From Peromyscus leucopus (lineage: Eukaryota; Chordata; Mammalia; Rodentia; Cricetidae): a DNA stretch of 64,000 bases. Position numbers and translations under genes: made by a program. The stretch lies in the NCBI RefSeq assembly GCF_004664715.2, contig NC_051084.1, positions 56,477,334 to 56,541,333 on the forward strand, read 5' to 3'. Below the pieces are notes generated by a model. It made no database searches and was not told where the DNA came from. It worked only from the letters and a program-made list of their open reading frames with translations. The stretch's first letter is position 1; the number at the start of each line of letters is the position of its first letter. Shown here piece by piece: positions 46,371-57,350 of the stretch.

Positions 46371-46586
46371 ATTTTCCCCAAGACCTGTTGATGCTATTGC
46401 CTAGTACCCTGGAGTGCTTACTTAGATACCTACAGACCCTGATGTTAGGAATCGTGGAGAGTGGGTGGTTTGTCTTTCAGTTTCCTGTAAGGCAAGTGGC
46501 TTGTGACTCAGTTGTTGGAGTGGGAAATGGAATCTTGACCAGCTATCACCGTTGGAGATTTTTCCTAGCATGTACAAACCTAAAAT

Positions 46587-46688
46587 CACTGAGTTGAAAC
46601 TCTGGTTCTATGCAATAAAACACTGAGTTGAAACTCTGGTTCTATGCAATAAGACACTGACTTGAAACTCTGGTCCTATGCAATAAAA
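46587..46688 (+). repeat. 34-bp tandem triplication carrying AATAAA
   Basis: Three units of cactgagttgaaactctggt + tctatgcaataaaa at 46587-46620, 46621-46654 and 46655-46688. Units 1 and 3 end in aataaaa; unit 2 has aataaga. Unit 3 has two further substitutions. The 46388-46597 frame runs into it by chance. Confidence 0.96.
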
Positions 46689-46977
46689 GTGAGTTCTACA
46701 GCTTGTTTCATTTTCTGCTTGTCTTTTGTTGAAGCATTGAACCTGATATGTGTACATATTTCCAAAGAGTTCCCACAGAAGCCCCAAACTCTTGTATAAA
46801 GGATAGTGCCTGTCTCTTTTAATGTCATTTCTAACTGTCCACTTCTATATATCTAACTAAAAATCTCAATTGTCTATTAAACTAAGAGGTGCAAATTTTG
46901 TTTTTGACAGTCTAATTCCCTATCACAGAGAAGATTGTTAATATTTTTACTAGCATGTGCTTTTTTTCTTCTGTATC

Positions 46978-47184
46978 AGTGGTTCTCAATATGTGGGTCA
47001 CGACCCCGTGGGGTCGAATGACCCTTTCACAGGAGTCACATATCATATATGCAGCATATCAGATATTTACATTACAATTCATAACAGTACCAAAATTACA
47101 GTAATGAAATAACAAGGAAAATAATTTTAAGGTTGGGCTTCATAAGGAAGCAGCATCAGGAAGGTTGAGAACTACAGTTCTAAA
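46978..47184 (+). mobile_element. URR1-type hAT (Charlie-like) DNA transposon
   Basis: Starts 'cagtggttctcaatatgtgggtcacgacccc', contains 'gtcgaatgaccctttcacagg', 'gatatttacattacaattcataacagtacc' and 'aaataattttaaggttggg', and ends 'aaggttgagaactacag'. The terminal inverted repeats CAGTGGTTCTCAA / CTGTAGTTCTCAA are visible. The flanking 8-mers ttctgtat and ttctaaat agree at six of eight positions, a decayed hAT duplication. Non-autonomous. Confidence 0.9.
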
Positions 47185-47189
47185 TGATC

Positions 47190-48420
47190 AGCCAGTTAGT
47201 AAAGGAAAGTGACAAAATGCAGATACATCCATAATTTTATAAATGTGAATATGTGGAGCCCGTTTATAAAAAGTAGAGTTTATTTGAAAGGAAAATTTAC
47301 ATTTACACATTACTAAGGAAACCATGTTGATAGATATGTTATAAATAAGATGGGATGCTTTTTCTTATCTATTGGTTTCTAGTATATCCATGTTGATGGA
47401 ATATTTCAAAGCTAATAATAGTTTTTATTTGGAAGAGAAACAATTTGATGATACATTATCCAAACTTTAGCAAAAGTAGTTGAGAACCAGGATTTTTAAC
47501 TCTCTTCTCCATGCCAAGTCTAAAAATTAAAGTTCTATTAGATCAGCTTTACAAATTTTCTGAATATTAATTTGAAACTTTCAAGCATAAAAAATAAAAC
47601 AAGAAGCAGATGGGCCTGAGCTTCTTCAGAGAACTGTCTGTTTCTCCTTGTGATCAACAGAAGAAGCAAGAAAAGAAAGTAGATTAGAACACCCAGGATT
47701 TTGCATGCATCACTGCACTGCATGGATTCATTACACAGTCGATGCATTTGTGTTAGAACACACATTCTTAATCTGTCGACATCATCGTGTCTTAGGACTT
47801 ACTTTTTAATATCTGAATGAAGTTGGTGGCTTATATTTAAGTTGTTAATGGTATGTATTAACCTTACTTTTGCTTAGAGTCCAAGGCGCATGACATTTGT
47901 GGAATATTTGGAAAGAGTAGAAATCTTGACTTGACCTTTTATTATATCAAATGTGACATGCAGATACTTGGGCAATCCGTGGAGCAACTAGACACAAGAG
48001 TCATTCATGTTCACACTTCACATGCTGGATGGTTAGACTTAGGTTTTTGTGCCTCCTAAAAAGTATAAAACACTGTATTTTAATTGATAATCGCTCGTCT
48101 TAATTCACTTCTGTGACACAAGCACCTAACTGCTGTCACTATTGTTGGAACCCTTTGGACATAGCATGCAGAGAGAGGCAATTTGATGCTAAAATGAAAA
48201 AGAAATGAGAAGATAGTCATAAATAAATTTTAAGACTTAACGAATTCTTAATCCTTCAATTTAGTACTATTAGAATAGGTATACTTTATTCAGATGACAG
48301 AAAAAAATGTTCTCCATGCTGTGAAGTCTTACTCTTCATCTCCCATTGCTCTCACGCGTGTTGTAGAAATTGTTTCAGAACCATCTTCTGGCTCCTAAGA
48401 TATTAGCTTTTTTATGATTT
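47190..48420. other. no gene or recognised repeat
   Basis: Apparently unique sequence. The 75-codon minus frame at 47538-47765 includes a hydrophobic Leu-rich stretch, but there is no recognisable family and no upstream context. Confidence 0.4.
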
Positions 48421-48439
48421 GATATTTTCATGTTTTTCT

Positions 48440-48502
48440 TTTCTTTTTGTTATTATAACATAATCATATCATTTCTCACCTCCTTTCTCTCCCTTCACAC
48501 CC
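48440..48502 (-). mobile_element. L1 3' end, part of an inverted insertion
   Basis: 'ttctttttgttattataacataatcatatcatttctcacc' then a pyrimidine tract is the reverse complement of the Lx-like terminal 3' UTR ('AAATGATGTAATTATATTATAATC' tail). It abuts sense-oriented L1 3' UTR at 48503. Confidence 0.68.
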
Positions 48503-48729
48503 TCTGATACACCCCTGCTTACCTTGCAGAAGCAAGAACAGAAATATTTGTAAGAACCAGAGGATGGGGGAGTTTGCTGTGAGATTATGTTTCTTAGTTA
48601 TGTCAGAATCCACACCCACAAAGTCTTACCAACATGACTGCCCAAAAGTGATATGAACAAGAATGACATAAATAACACATCAAAGTGGACAGGGAAAAAA
48701 GCCCATGAGGCCTCAAATGGATCTTCACT
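48503..48729 (+). mobile_element. L1 3' UTR, sense part of the same insertion
   Basis: 'taagaaccagaggatgggggagtttgctgtgagattatgtttcttagttatgtcagaa', 'cccacaaagtcttaccaacatgactgcc', 'acatcaaagtggacagggaaaaaagcccatgaggcctcaa' is the middle of the Lx-like 3' UTR. Opposite orientation to the adjoining 3' terminus suggests a small twin-primed event. Confidence 0.72.
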
Positions 48730-48744
48730 TTTATGTTTTTTCTC

Positions 48745-50395
48745 GGTGACATTTCTTTATATGCTTATTAAAGCTGATGGCTTATACCACATTCTTAAGC
48801 CCATTCTGATACTATCCGTCTGGTGAAATTAGCATGTGGCTGAGACATTTATGGACTATATTTATTTTGAAAAATCATATTTTCTCACTGAATTGCATTC
48901 TAGTCAAATGTTCTCAGGTGTAATTTTATTTCAAGTTAAAATATTTGCTTTTTCATCTTTACTATCTCACATGAGGAGAATTTGATCTCCACTAACAGAC
49001 ATCTGTCATTCCCTATTTCAAAAGAAGTACATTTCCAAGGAATACAGTCCTTATATGTTGATACGTGATTATTCTGCGTCAACATTTTCCCAGCTCTCCT
49101 GCAGTGATCTGGAGTTCATTACCTGCTCATGCATAACTTTTATTTCATTTTGTACAAATATTCTCATACTGCTTTAAAAAATCTATTCTGTTTCTCCACT
49201 TCCACTATTTTACTAAGGACCCTGCTTTGTGGACTGATGCAATAGTTTGTTAACTGGTCTCTGGATTCCAATACTAACAACTCCCTAGCTTAATAAAACT
49301 GAAAAAAAAAGTGATTTTGAAACACACAAAGCACATTAGTTTTGATGCCCTATTCAAAGCTTTCTGCAAAACCCAAAATGGTTTCTATATTGAGCTCCAT
49401 AGGCAATCAATTAAAATCCAGAATGAGATTAGTAGAAAATAAAGCACAGATCCAGAAATCTTCTGAAATGGTCGATATAACTTTTCATTTCTGAAAGCCT
49501 GTCAGAACATTTTCAGTTTAAAGATATTTTGAAAAAAATAAGATAGTATAATATATAGTATTTCCCAAACATATCTTTTCATAAATTCTGGGGTGTAAAG
49601 AAGGGCGATTGTAAATCCCCATGACCACAATCTAAGAGATTCTGGTTCATGTGATAATCTCGGTCTTCTTTGTGGCAATACAAGATATTCATAGCCCTAT
49701 CCATGCATAAGCCTGACTAGTCCATTCTGCTTTTCCTAGTGACTGGGCTACACTGCAAACCTGTGCTGTAATGGCTGCTGTGCTCTCCTGAGAAATTCCT
49801 GCCCTGCTCTTCCATACAAACCCAAGTATCACTTTCTTTAAGATGACGTTCAGCCTTACCTGATTTTCAGTCATCTGAAAAATCTCTTGATCTTACCCGC
49901 TAAGGCCCTGCTGTCTATGCATTTTCATTCCTGGGTTGGTACCATAAACCTGTGAGCCTTGAGAAGCATTGCTTTGATGGTTCCATCCACCAGGCCAACT
50001 TTCAGCCAGGTCTGCAGCTAGTTCCCCTGCACAACACTCATCAGTCTGCATCTTTTCTTTGCTTGTATGCTTTGTAATATTCTGATGCTGTGAAGTAAAA
50101 TTGGGTTGTCAATATTGTTTATTTTCTGTACAGCACTAGTATTCTGATACAGCATGGGTAATCACTAAGTATTAAATGGAAAAATATAACATTGGATTCT
50201 AAGTTCCTGTTTATACATTTATTAATTTATCTTACAATAGAATGAAAGATTATGTAATTGTTATTATCGTGCAATAGGCAAACTAGAACAAAAACACCAC
50301 TAAAACTGTGAGAATCACCTAGTAGAAATTACACTTTCTTTCATTTGGAAGAAGATGTAAAGAAAACACACTTTGGAGGAGTAAATTAATATATA
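48745..50395. other. no gene or recognised repeat
   Basis: About 1.6 kb apparently unique sequence. The 61-codon minus frame at 49689-49874 has no recognisable motif. Confidence 0.42.
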
Positions 50396-50397
50396 TG

Positions 50398-50965
50398 GCT
50401 GTTCGTCCTTAGTTATCAGGGAAATGCACATCAAAATGACTCTGAGATACCATCTTACATCTGTCAGAATGCCTAAGATCAAAAACACTGAAGACAGCTT
50501 ATGTTGGAGAGGATGTGGAGCAACAGGAACACTCCTCCACTGTTGGTGGGAATGTAAACTTGTACAGTCACTTTGGAAATCAGTATGGCACTTTCTCAGA
50601 AAATTGGGAATCAATCTACCTCAAGACCCAATGATGCCACTCTTGGGCATATACCCAAGGAATGCTCAATCATACCACAGGGACACATGCTCAACTATGT
50701 TCAGAGCAGCATCATTTGTAATAGCCAGAACCCAGAAATAACCTAAATGCCCCTCAACCAAAAAAATGGATAAAGATAATGTGGTACATATACACAATGG
50801 AGTACTACTCAGCAATAAAAAACAATGACATCATGAAATTTGCGGGCAAATGGATGAAACTAGAAAATATAATCCTGAGTTAGGTAACCCAGACTCAGAA
50901 GGACAAACATGGTATGTACTCACTCATAAGTGGATAATGGATGTAAAGCAAAGGATAACTATAGC
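50398..50965 (+). mobile_element. L1 ORF2 C-terminal end and start of 3' UTR
   Basis: The frame 50424-50741 (105 codons) is L1 ORF2 C-terminal sequence. It retains the cysteine motif C-x3-C-x7-H-x4-C (CWRGC...H.WWEC region) and the L-L-G-I-Y-P segment. A stop at 50739 ends it, and a shift follows near 50765. Downstream are 'gtggtacatatacacaatggagtactactcagc' and 'aacccagactcagaagg', the ORF2/3' UTR border. The same segment is found inverted in the insertion at 27003-27421. Relatively young but inactive. Confidence 0.92.
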
Positions 50966-50969
50966 TGTT

Positions 50970-52190
50970 GAAACACTATAAATCATCTGAACTTAGGAAA
51001 GATTGACTACACAGGAAATCAGCAAACTAGTATAGCAATCTTTAGAATGATGAAGTAAAACAAATATATGGAAGGTCATATAAGAAATGAATTATTTATT
51101 TAACCAAATACATAGTGTAAGCCTAGGGAAAAGGTATTACTAGAATAGGCCAGAAAAATAGTTAAAGAAATAAAAAAGAAAACCATGTAAAAATTCTGCA
51201 TGTAAAAATTCATTTGCAGATAACCCATCAATATCGGCAGCTACATTTTCTTAAAACAAGTTAAATAAACAAATGGCCGAAACCACTTAGACAGTTTGAG
51301 TAAAAATAAAATCTCACACATAAAATAATGGAAATAAAATTAAAACACCAGTGCACAGATAATAAGATTTTAAAATATTCTTCCTTAAGGTTACCTACCA
51401 TCCCTAGGAAACACCCACACACACACTTTAAATATCTTCTTGGGGTTGATAATAAGCGTTTTTCCAAGATCTCTATATTGAGTCATCTCTAACGAAATAA
51501 CCTACTGAGTACCCATGGCACCCTACCACAGTAAACATGCAATGAAAATCCAAAATTGTCTTTACTCCTTCCCCACTTCTCAGCAGCAAAACCCTAGTTC
51601 ACTAAGGTTAGCACTGTAGCCACTTATGAGACGTTTTACAGATTTAATTTTGTTTCCTTAGGTTTTTCTTGTTTGCTTGTTTTTTGTATTGGTTTTAGTT
51701 TAGCCAAGTCATAACCAATGAGGTATGAGTGGAAATATCGGTAAGGCTTTTGAAGCAGGATATGTTTATTAAAGGCTGAGTGGATTCTGTGGCTCTTCTG
51801 CATTTGGGAAAGCTATAGAGGCCAGAGCAAATAATTAGCAAGCACATTCAGTGGCCACGAAAAATCACAAAAAGCAAAACAAATAATAGTTTGGGCATTA
51901 AGACATAGAATCACCAAATCTCTCCCATACACTGCTTTTGGAAATTTTATATTTGAAATAATAAAATTTGAAATTTTATTTCAAAGCTATTTTTCCCTCA
52001 TGTTTGTGGCTAATAACAATGCAAAACTGAGAAATGGTGCTGTTTCATGCATGACTATTTTCTAACAAGTCTCACTTAGTAACTGTATCCTGAACTACAT
52101 TTCTGATTGTCTTACTTAAAGATGTAGAAATGGGTGTTCAACATCTGAAAAATATTAGCACATGGTTTTTGAACGATTGACATTAAAATA
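50970..52190. other. no gene or recognised repeat
   Basis: AT-rich, apparently unique. The beginning may still be degraded L1 3' UTR. Confidence 0.4.
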
Positions 52191-52192
52191 CT

Positions 52193-52344
52193 CGCAGTGG
52201 TGGCGCATGCCTTTAATCCCAGCACTCAGGAGGCAGAGCCAGGCGGATCTCTGTGAGTTCGAGGCCAGCCTGGGCTACCAAGTGAGTCCCAGGAAAGGCG
52301 CAAAGCTACCTGTCTCGAAAAACCAAAAAAAAAAAAAAAAAAAA
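52193..52344 (+). mobile_element. B1 SINE, 5'-truncated, with internal deletion
   Basis: Begins 'gcagtggtggcgcatgcc' (first bases of B1 missing). It has the cricetid-type 3' half, but 'aagctac' joins directly to 'ctgtctcg', losing 11 bp (acagagaaacc) present in the other copies. The tail is about 20 A. The frame 52162-52389 is a translation of B1. Confidence 0.93.
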
Positions 52345-52349
52345 GGTAA

Positions 52350-53365
52350 AAATCATACCAGAGCTCATGAGTTGCATTGCAGAATATAAAGTTCCTCCAG
52401 TACTGAAGTAAAAGTTATGCAATGATAAATTAATTAGAGAGCTTCAAAATGTAGAATAAGCATAATCATCAGCACATTTGTCTAAATCATTTGATTTAAG
52501 AGGTGTTCTTGGTGCATCTGTAATTTGATCAAGGTGACCTGAGAATGCTTTTATGAAGGAATGACTTGGTTTGACTGTAACTAAGGAAACCCACATTAAA
52601 ATAATTATATTTAACTGTGTTCAAAGGGATTGAAGAATATATGAAGAAAGGGGAGAAAAACCATGAATAAAAAGGAAGGAACTAAAAGATAAAACCTGAT
52701 AATGTTCCTAGCATTAGTCAGTAGAGATTGTACCTGATTTAAATAAATGAATTTGTATTCTCTGTGTGCTTCATTATCACAAGTCCAATTCTGGAAGTTA
52801 AGCTATAATGAATTCACCAAAATAGTGCTATGTTATTTGAATGTGTTTGATGGGCCAACTGGCAATCCTCAATTTGCTATCAGGGTCACTAGGATCCAAT
52901 TTTCTTAAATAAACCACCCCCATCTGAGTGTTACTTTGTCCAATATTGTCAACAAAATGGTGACACTCAAACTATAACTTATGTAAGGACTATAACTTTA
53001 AAACAGTATTTCAAAATTCAAATTAGAAATAAAATGTTTCATCTTTTTTGTCTTCCATAAAACTTTAATTTAATCACACCTTTTTATTATAAAGCTTTAT
53101 TTTCTGTATCTTCTAAAAGTATTGCTTTCTTTTCAACTCTTCAACTTTCATTTTAATGATTCCTTGAATTATAAAAACACTTCATTTATTTAAACATGTC
53201 CCCCTGTGACCTGAATTAGTACTTTTGTTTCCACACAGCTATACTCCTCTAGGTTGCTGTGTTTATTGTCTTCAATTCTCCATTTCTGTAGTCAACCCTC
53301 TGCATTCTACCTTTTACCCTTGTTTCTCCAAGAATAAGATATGCCACTGTGACCAGTACCTGTTT
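52350..53365. other. no gene or recognised repeat
   Basis: AT-rich, apparently unique. The 77-codon minus frame at 53249-53482 runs into the repeat that follows. Confidence 0.4.
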
Positions 53366-53369
53366 TGTT

Positions 53370-53787
53370 AAACAGGTTTCTTTTGCTATGACAAATGATT
53401 TGAATGAAATAATTATTTTAGCAGATAATTTCTGAGCTGTTAGTCCGTGCTCATCTAATTCTGACATAAGACATATCATCATGTTGATGGGGGAGCCTGT
53501 GGAGTAGGAGGCTGTTCCTGTGATAGTGACTAAGACTATAAATGAAAGAGCTTGAGGCCAGCATACATATGGCCCCTAAGAGCATAATCCAAATGAATTT
53601 TCTCTAACAAGGTCCCACCTCCAAGTAATGTCACCAAATAGTGAAACTATCAATGGATTGCCTATAGTTGAAGAACCCACATTATTCAATCATCTTTCAA
53701 AGACTAAGTTCACACCCTAGAGACCAACCCCTCAACGCATCACTATCGGGGAATATCTCATACTCACATCATACAACTCATGGGCTA
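53370..53787 (-). mobile_element. rodent LTR-like interspersed repeat, antisense
   Basis: 'caggtttcttttgctatgacaaatg', 'aaatgaattttctctaacaaggtcccacctccaagtaatgtcacc' and 'agaccaacccctcaacgc' follow the order of a common rodent repeat read on the minus strand (CTGTTGCTGTGATAAA..AAGGCCCCACCTCC..GACCAAGTGTTCAAA). Diverged. Confidence 0.5.
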
Positions 53788-53964
53788 TTTTTTTTTAAGA
53801 TTTATTTATTTATTATGTACACAGTGTACTGTTGGTATGTATGTCTGCACACCAGGAGAGGGCACCAGATCTCATTATAGATGGTTGTGAGCCACCATGT
53901 GGTTACTGGGAATTGAGCTCAGGACCTCTGGAAGAGCAGCCAGTGCTCTTAACCTCTGAGCCAT
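53788..53964 (-). mobile_element. B2-family SINE
   Basis: Reverse complement of B2: T tail, 'agatttatttatttattatgtacacagtg', 'aggagagggcaccagatctcattatagatggttgtgagccaccatgtggttactgggaattgagctcaggacctctgg', 'agtgctcttaacctctgagccat'. The last about 12 bases (B2 5' end in sense) are missing where an L1 3' end begins. Confidence 0.92.
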
Positions 53965-54132
53965 GAGTCTATCAGGTCTATCCCAGTCCTCGGGGGAGGA
54001 CTTGATATGGAGGAAGTGGGAATGGGGGGGTGCGCTGGGGGGAAGGGGAAGGGGGCAGGAAGGGAGAGAACAAGGGAATCTGTGGCTATTATGTAGAACT
54101 GAATATTATTGTAATAAAAATAGAAAAAAAAA
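53965..54132 (+). mobile_element. L1 3' end
   Basis: Opens 'gagtctatcaggtctatcccagtcctcgggggagg', has a G-rich tract, then 'gaatctgtggctattatgtagaactgaatattattg' and an A tail. Same subfamily as the nested L1 at 26158-27002. The 60-codon frame at 53963 is spurious. Confidence 0.87.
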
Positions 54133-54149
54133 GATCACTGACTGATTGC

Positions 54150-54435
54150 TTATGTTGAAATTTTACCCAATGCAAAGATGTATTATATTTAATCAATATT
54201 TCGACAGATTTAATTCATTAACGTATAAGATCTATTAATATTTGTTCAGTATTTTAAAATTCATTGATGTTATTCACCTAATTACTTTTTCAAAGTTACT
54301 TTGTCTTTCTTTGGTATGTAAGTGATGATAATTTTATTAAAATTAGTTTTTAAGTGTTTACAATTTTAGTTGCAAAATTTCCTTCACTTTTATTGAATTT
54401 GTCCATGAAACCATCTGATCCTAAAATATTCATTG
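54150..54435 (-). mobile_element. old L1 ORF2 fragment, antisense
   Basis: 'ttgaaattttacccaatgc', 'aatatttgttcagtattttaaaattcattgatgttattcacc' and 'gaatttgtccatgaaaccatctgatcc' follow the antisense RT region order (..TTTTGTTCAGTATTTTTGCATCAATGTTCAT..AAACCATCTGGTCC). Much diverged. Confidence 0.55.
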
Positions 54436-54519
54436 TGGGGAGGAATTAAAATTCTAACTTGTTATCCTTACCTTAAAGAAAAAATAATAAAATAAAAAAA
54501 AAAAAACTCATGGACTAAA

Positions 54520-55460
54520 CCCAAATCTAATGGTCCATTTCATTTTACTTAACCTGACACCTGATTTCTTCATAATGGATCATTTCATCCTACTCCATAT
54601 ACTCGGGATCCTTGTTTTTTGGTTTTTGGGGTTTGTTTGTCTGTTTGTTTTTTTGGAATTTTATATAATGTGGATGTGGTGTAACTCAACAACTCTTCTT
54701 TCTTGAGCTCTTTTGCCTTCTGCCAACTGCTCCTTGGTTTGGTCCTCACTGTTGCTGTATCCTACTCAACTCTAGACTGTCCACCAGTCAGTCACCAGTC
54801 TGTAACTAACATCCATCCATCTTTACTTCTCTATCTGAAGCCAGTCCTGCCCGCTCACCTTTGCACCAGTTTGCTCTGAAACCTGGAACTCACAACCACC
54901 TGACTGTCCACAGGAGTTTCTTCCCTGCAGCATTGATTAGTTCCTTGTCTTATAAACACAGACTCTGGCATCCCCATTTGTATTGCAGCTCTGGTTTCTC
55001 AGCCTTCACTGAAGCTCCCTGCCTCTTTAAATCTTTGTCAACACTCTGTAACCTACATTCTTGCATGTATTCAAATATTTTTATTGTGTGATATGTAATG
55101 TGTGAGAGTTAGCATTCGTAATTGAGATTAGAATGAAAGAGACTGTGCTTGTCTCATCAAGATTACCAAACAAAGGGGGGTAGCTAAAAAATTGTTGCTA
55201 TTAAAACTATTTTGCCTTGTGAATTTATTATTTAATAAATTCTAATATTATGCAAAGACACAAACATGCTCATCTTTGTTTCCTACATGACACACATACA
55301 ATACCAACTCCTCCTAAATTCCTCACCACAAATATCAGTCCCTTCTTTGTCCTTCAGAAATGTAGTTATCCCTACATGTGACATATGTGCCTACTACTGA
55401 TTATTTATTGAGTATTCTTCTCTGGTGGTTACAATATATCAAGAATAAGAATCTTCGTCA
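54520..55460. other. no gene or recognised repeat
   Basis: Contains a moderately GC-balanced stretch (54680-55060) with a 76-codon frame at 54861-55091. No domain, start context or splice evidence supports a gene. Confidence 0.4.
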
Positions 55461-55466
55461 TACCTT

Positions 55467-55668
55467 GCACAGCCTTGGTGCAGGGTGAAGTGGCTTAGAC
55501 CTGCCTCAGCTGAGTGTGCCAGGCTCTACTAACTCCCCATGGGAGACCTTGATTTGGAAAATATGGGCATGGGGGTGGTTTGGGGGGGGAATGCTGGAGG
55601 TGGGGAAGAGGGAAGAGGGGGGTCTGTGGTTGGTATGTAAAATGAATAGAAAATTTCTTAATAAAAAT
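55467..55668 (+). mobile_element. short L1 3' end
   Basis: 'cacagccttggtgcagggtgaagtggcttagacctgcctcagctgagtgtgccaggc', 'ccatgggagaccttgatttgg', a G-rich tract, 'ggtctgtggttggtatgtaaaatgaatagaaaatttcttaataaaaa'. Same subfamily as 23772-23941. Flanks aatcttcgtcat and aatcattgtcat may be a decayed duplication. Confidence 0.85.
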
Positions 55669-55669
55669 C

Positions 55670-56080
55670 ATTGTCATTTTGTTCAGTGCAATAATGTGAT
55701 CGAGAACATTGGGCAGAGTAGCAGTTCAGTAAAAATTTCTTGAATGAACTTCAGCATCTATACTTGTATGGTATATCAGTCATCAATTTTATGGCTATGA
55801 TTTACTTAGTGTTTTCTCTTTACATGCACACCTAAAATACTCTGAAAATATTTGACACTGCTTTGTTTTCCATTGTTTTATCTAAAGAGTAAGTATGTTC
55901 TATACAAAGGGCCAAGAGAGGAAAAAAAAAGTTCTAAACAAGCATGAAAAGAAGCCTACCAAAGATCAAAAAAAATTCCTCTTACAAATCTGAGAGAGAA
56001 TAGTATGAACTCAAAAACTAGTGTGTCCCAACTGTCAGTCCATCTCCCCACTCAATGCCTGTGAAAAGATTCATGAGCTG
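55670..56080. other. no gene or recognised repeat
   Basis: Unique-looking, AT-rich sequence. Confidence 0.4.
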
Positions 56081-56084
56081 TTAG

Positions 56085-56225
56085 CGTTTCTGTGCATCCT
56101 ATTTCTTATTTGTAAAATAGAAGTAGTGCCATTTACCTTAGGATGGCTGCAAGTGAAATGTTAACTATGATGTAGGTTTAGTTTGGCCCACAGTAGGCAT
56201 ACTACACATGTGCACTAATGAAGAA
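56085..56225 (+). mobile_element. MIR SINE fragment
   Basis: 'tctgtgcatcctatttcttatttgtaaaatagaagtagtgccatttacctt' then 'cacagtaggcatactacac' matches the MIR 3' half (CTCAGTTTCCTCATCTGTAAAATGGGGATAATAGTACC..CACATAGTAGGCGCTC). Confidence 0.65.
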
Positions 56226-56299
56226 GTGATGTATTCACACTATCATTTACTCGGCAGATATGGCCCTAAGTTTTCACAATCACTTATCTGAGCCCCCCA

Positions 56300-56435
56300 T
56301 TCTTTGTTGTTCTTACCGACTCTGTGACCTCTAGTTACTCACTTAAGTGTTCAGAGCTTAGACTTCTAACCAATGAAAAGAGGGGATTGATCTAGATGAC
56401 TTCATAGGTCCCTAGCAACACTAAAGGTTCACACT
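56300..56435 (+). mobile_element. second MIR/CORE-SINE-like fragment
   Basis: 'gactctgtgacctctagttactcacttaagtgttcagagcttagacttc' then 'aagaggggattgatctagatgacttcataggtcc' resembles the family block 'GACCTTGGGCAAGTCACTTAACCTCTCAGAGCCTCAG..GGTTGGACTAGATGACCTCTAAGGTCC'. Confidence 0.6.
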
Positions 56436-56439
56436 CATA

Positions 56440-57145
56440 TGAATGTTCAGGAGCAAGGTGGACTCTTTTTGAAACAAAATCAACTCTCCTCATTGAACAT
56501 GGCCACTCTGAAACATTTCTTTTCACACTGATGCTAATGGCTTATTCGGGGCAGCATGGGATCTGTGCTCCACATTGATTCGGAGAGAGAAGCATGGCTG
56601 ATGTTCATCTCCATCCCTAGAGCAATGGTTCTTTCTAGTCAATGGATAGAATTCTTGAAAACAAGCAAAAGGACAGTTAGTGATTAAATAAGGACAATCA
56701 TAGTAAGGGGCACAGGTGATATTCAATGTAATTAGCAAAGAGAAGGGCATGGGTATTGAGAAGGAGAATATCTGTTAGGTGTATAAATACCTTCTTTGCA
56801 AATGCAAGACAATTTTAAGAAAATTTTAAGGGTCAAGACAATTTTAAGAAAATCTAGACTAAAGGTGAGGGGGAATGTTAGTTAAAATTTTAAAACAGTT
56901 ACAACTTTAAAGTGAGTTAGCAAATTAGTTCTTTAATTACATTGTGATTCATTAACAGCTGGCCACCTACTCTGACACTGAGCCACCAAGGTGGTGAGAT
57001 AAGCCCTTTCAAGATGACTTGGAAGTGTTTACAGAAAAAGTCAAGCCTTTAGAGCACAGGATTCTTGTCACCATTTATTAATATAAAACAGCTGGTTCTT
57101 GGGAGAAATGGATTTATGTAGGAACTTCATTAAATGTGGCACACT
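56440..57145. other. no gene; one short tandem duplication
   Basis: A 29-bp-period duplication at about 56805-56852 (caagacaattttaagaaaa twice). The minus frame at 56523-56750 has no domain. Confidence 0.5.
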
Positions 57146-57146
57146 T

Positions 57147-57350
57147 GGGTTGGAGAGAGAACTTAAAGGTTTAGAGCATTGGCTGCTCTTCCAGAGGACC
57201 TGGGTTCTGTTCCCAGCATGCACATGGCAGCTCACAAATGTCTGTAACTCACGCTCTAGGGTCTATACACTTTTCTGGCTTCCTTGAACTCCAGTCACTC
57301 AAGTGGCTCACAGACATCCATGCAAACAAAACACTTATATACATAAAATT
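57147..57350 (+). mobile_element. B3/B2-family SINE
   Basis: 'gggttggagagagaac', 'gctgctcttccagaggacctgggttctgttcccagcatgcacatggcagctcacaaatgtctgtaactc', and a 3' end 'catccatgcaaacaaaacacttatatacataaaat' match the B3A-type SINE common in cricetids. The frames on both strands (57099-57575) are spurious. Confidence 0.88.

Noticed and set aside
46587..46688. CRISPR-like array
   Set aside because: 34-bp units abut without spacers; a simple tandem repeat.
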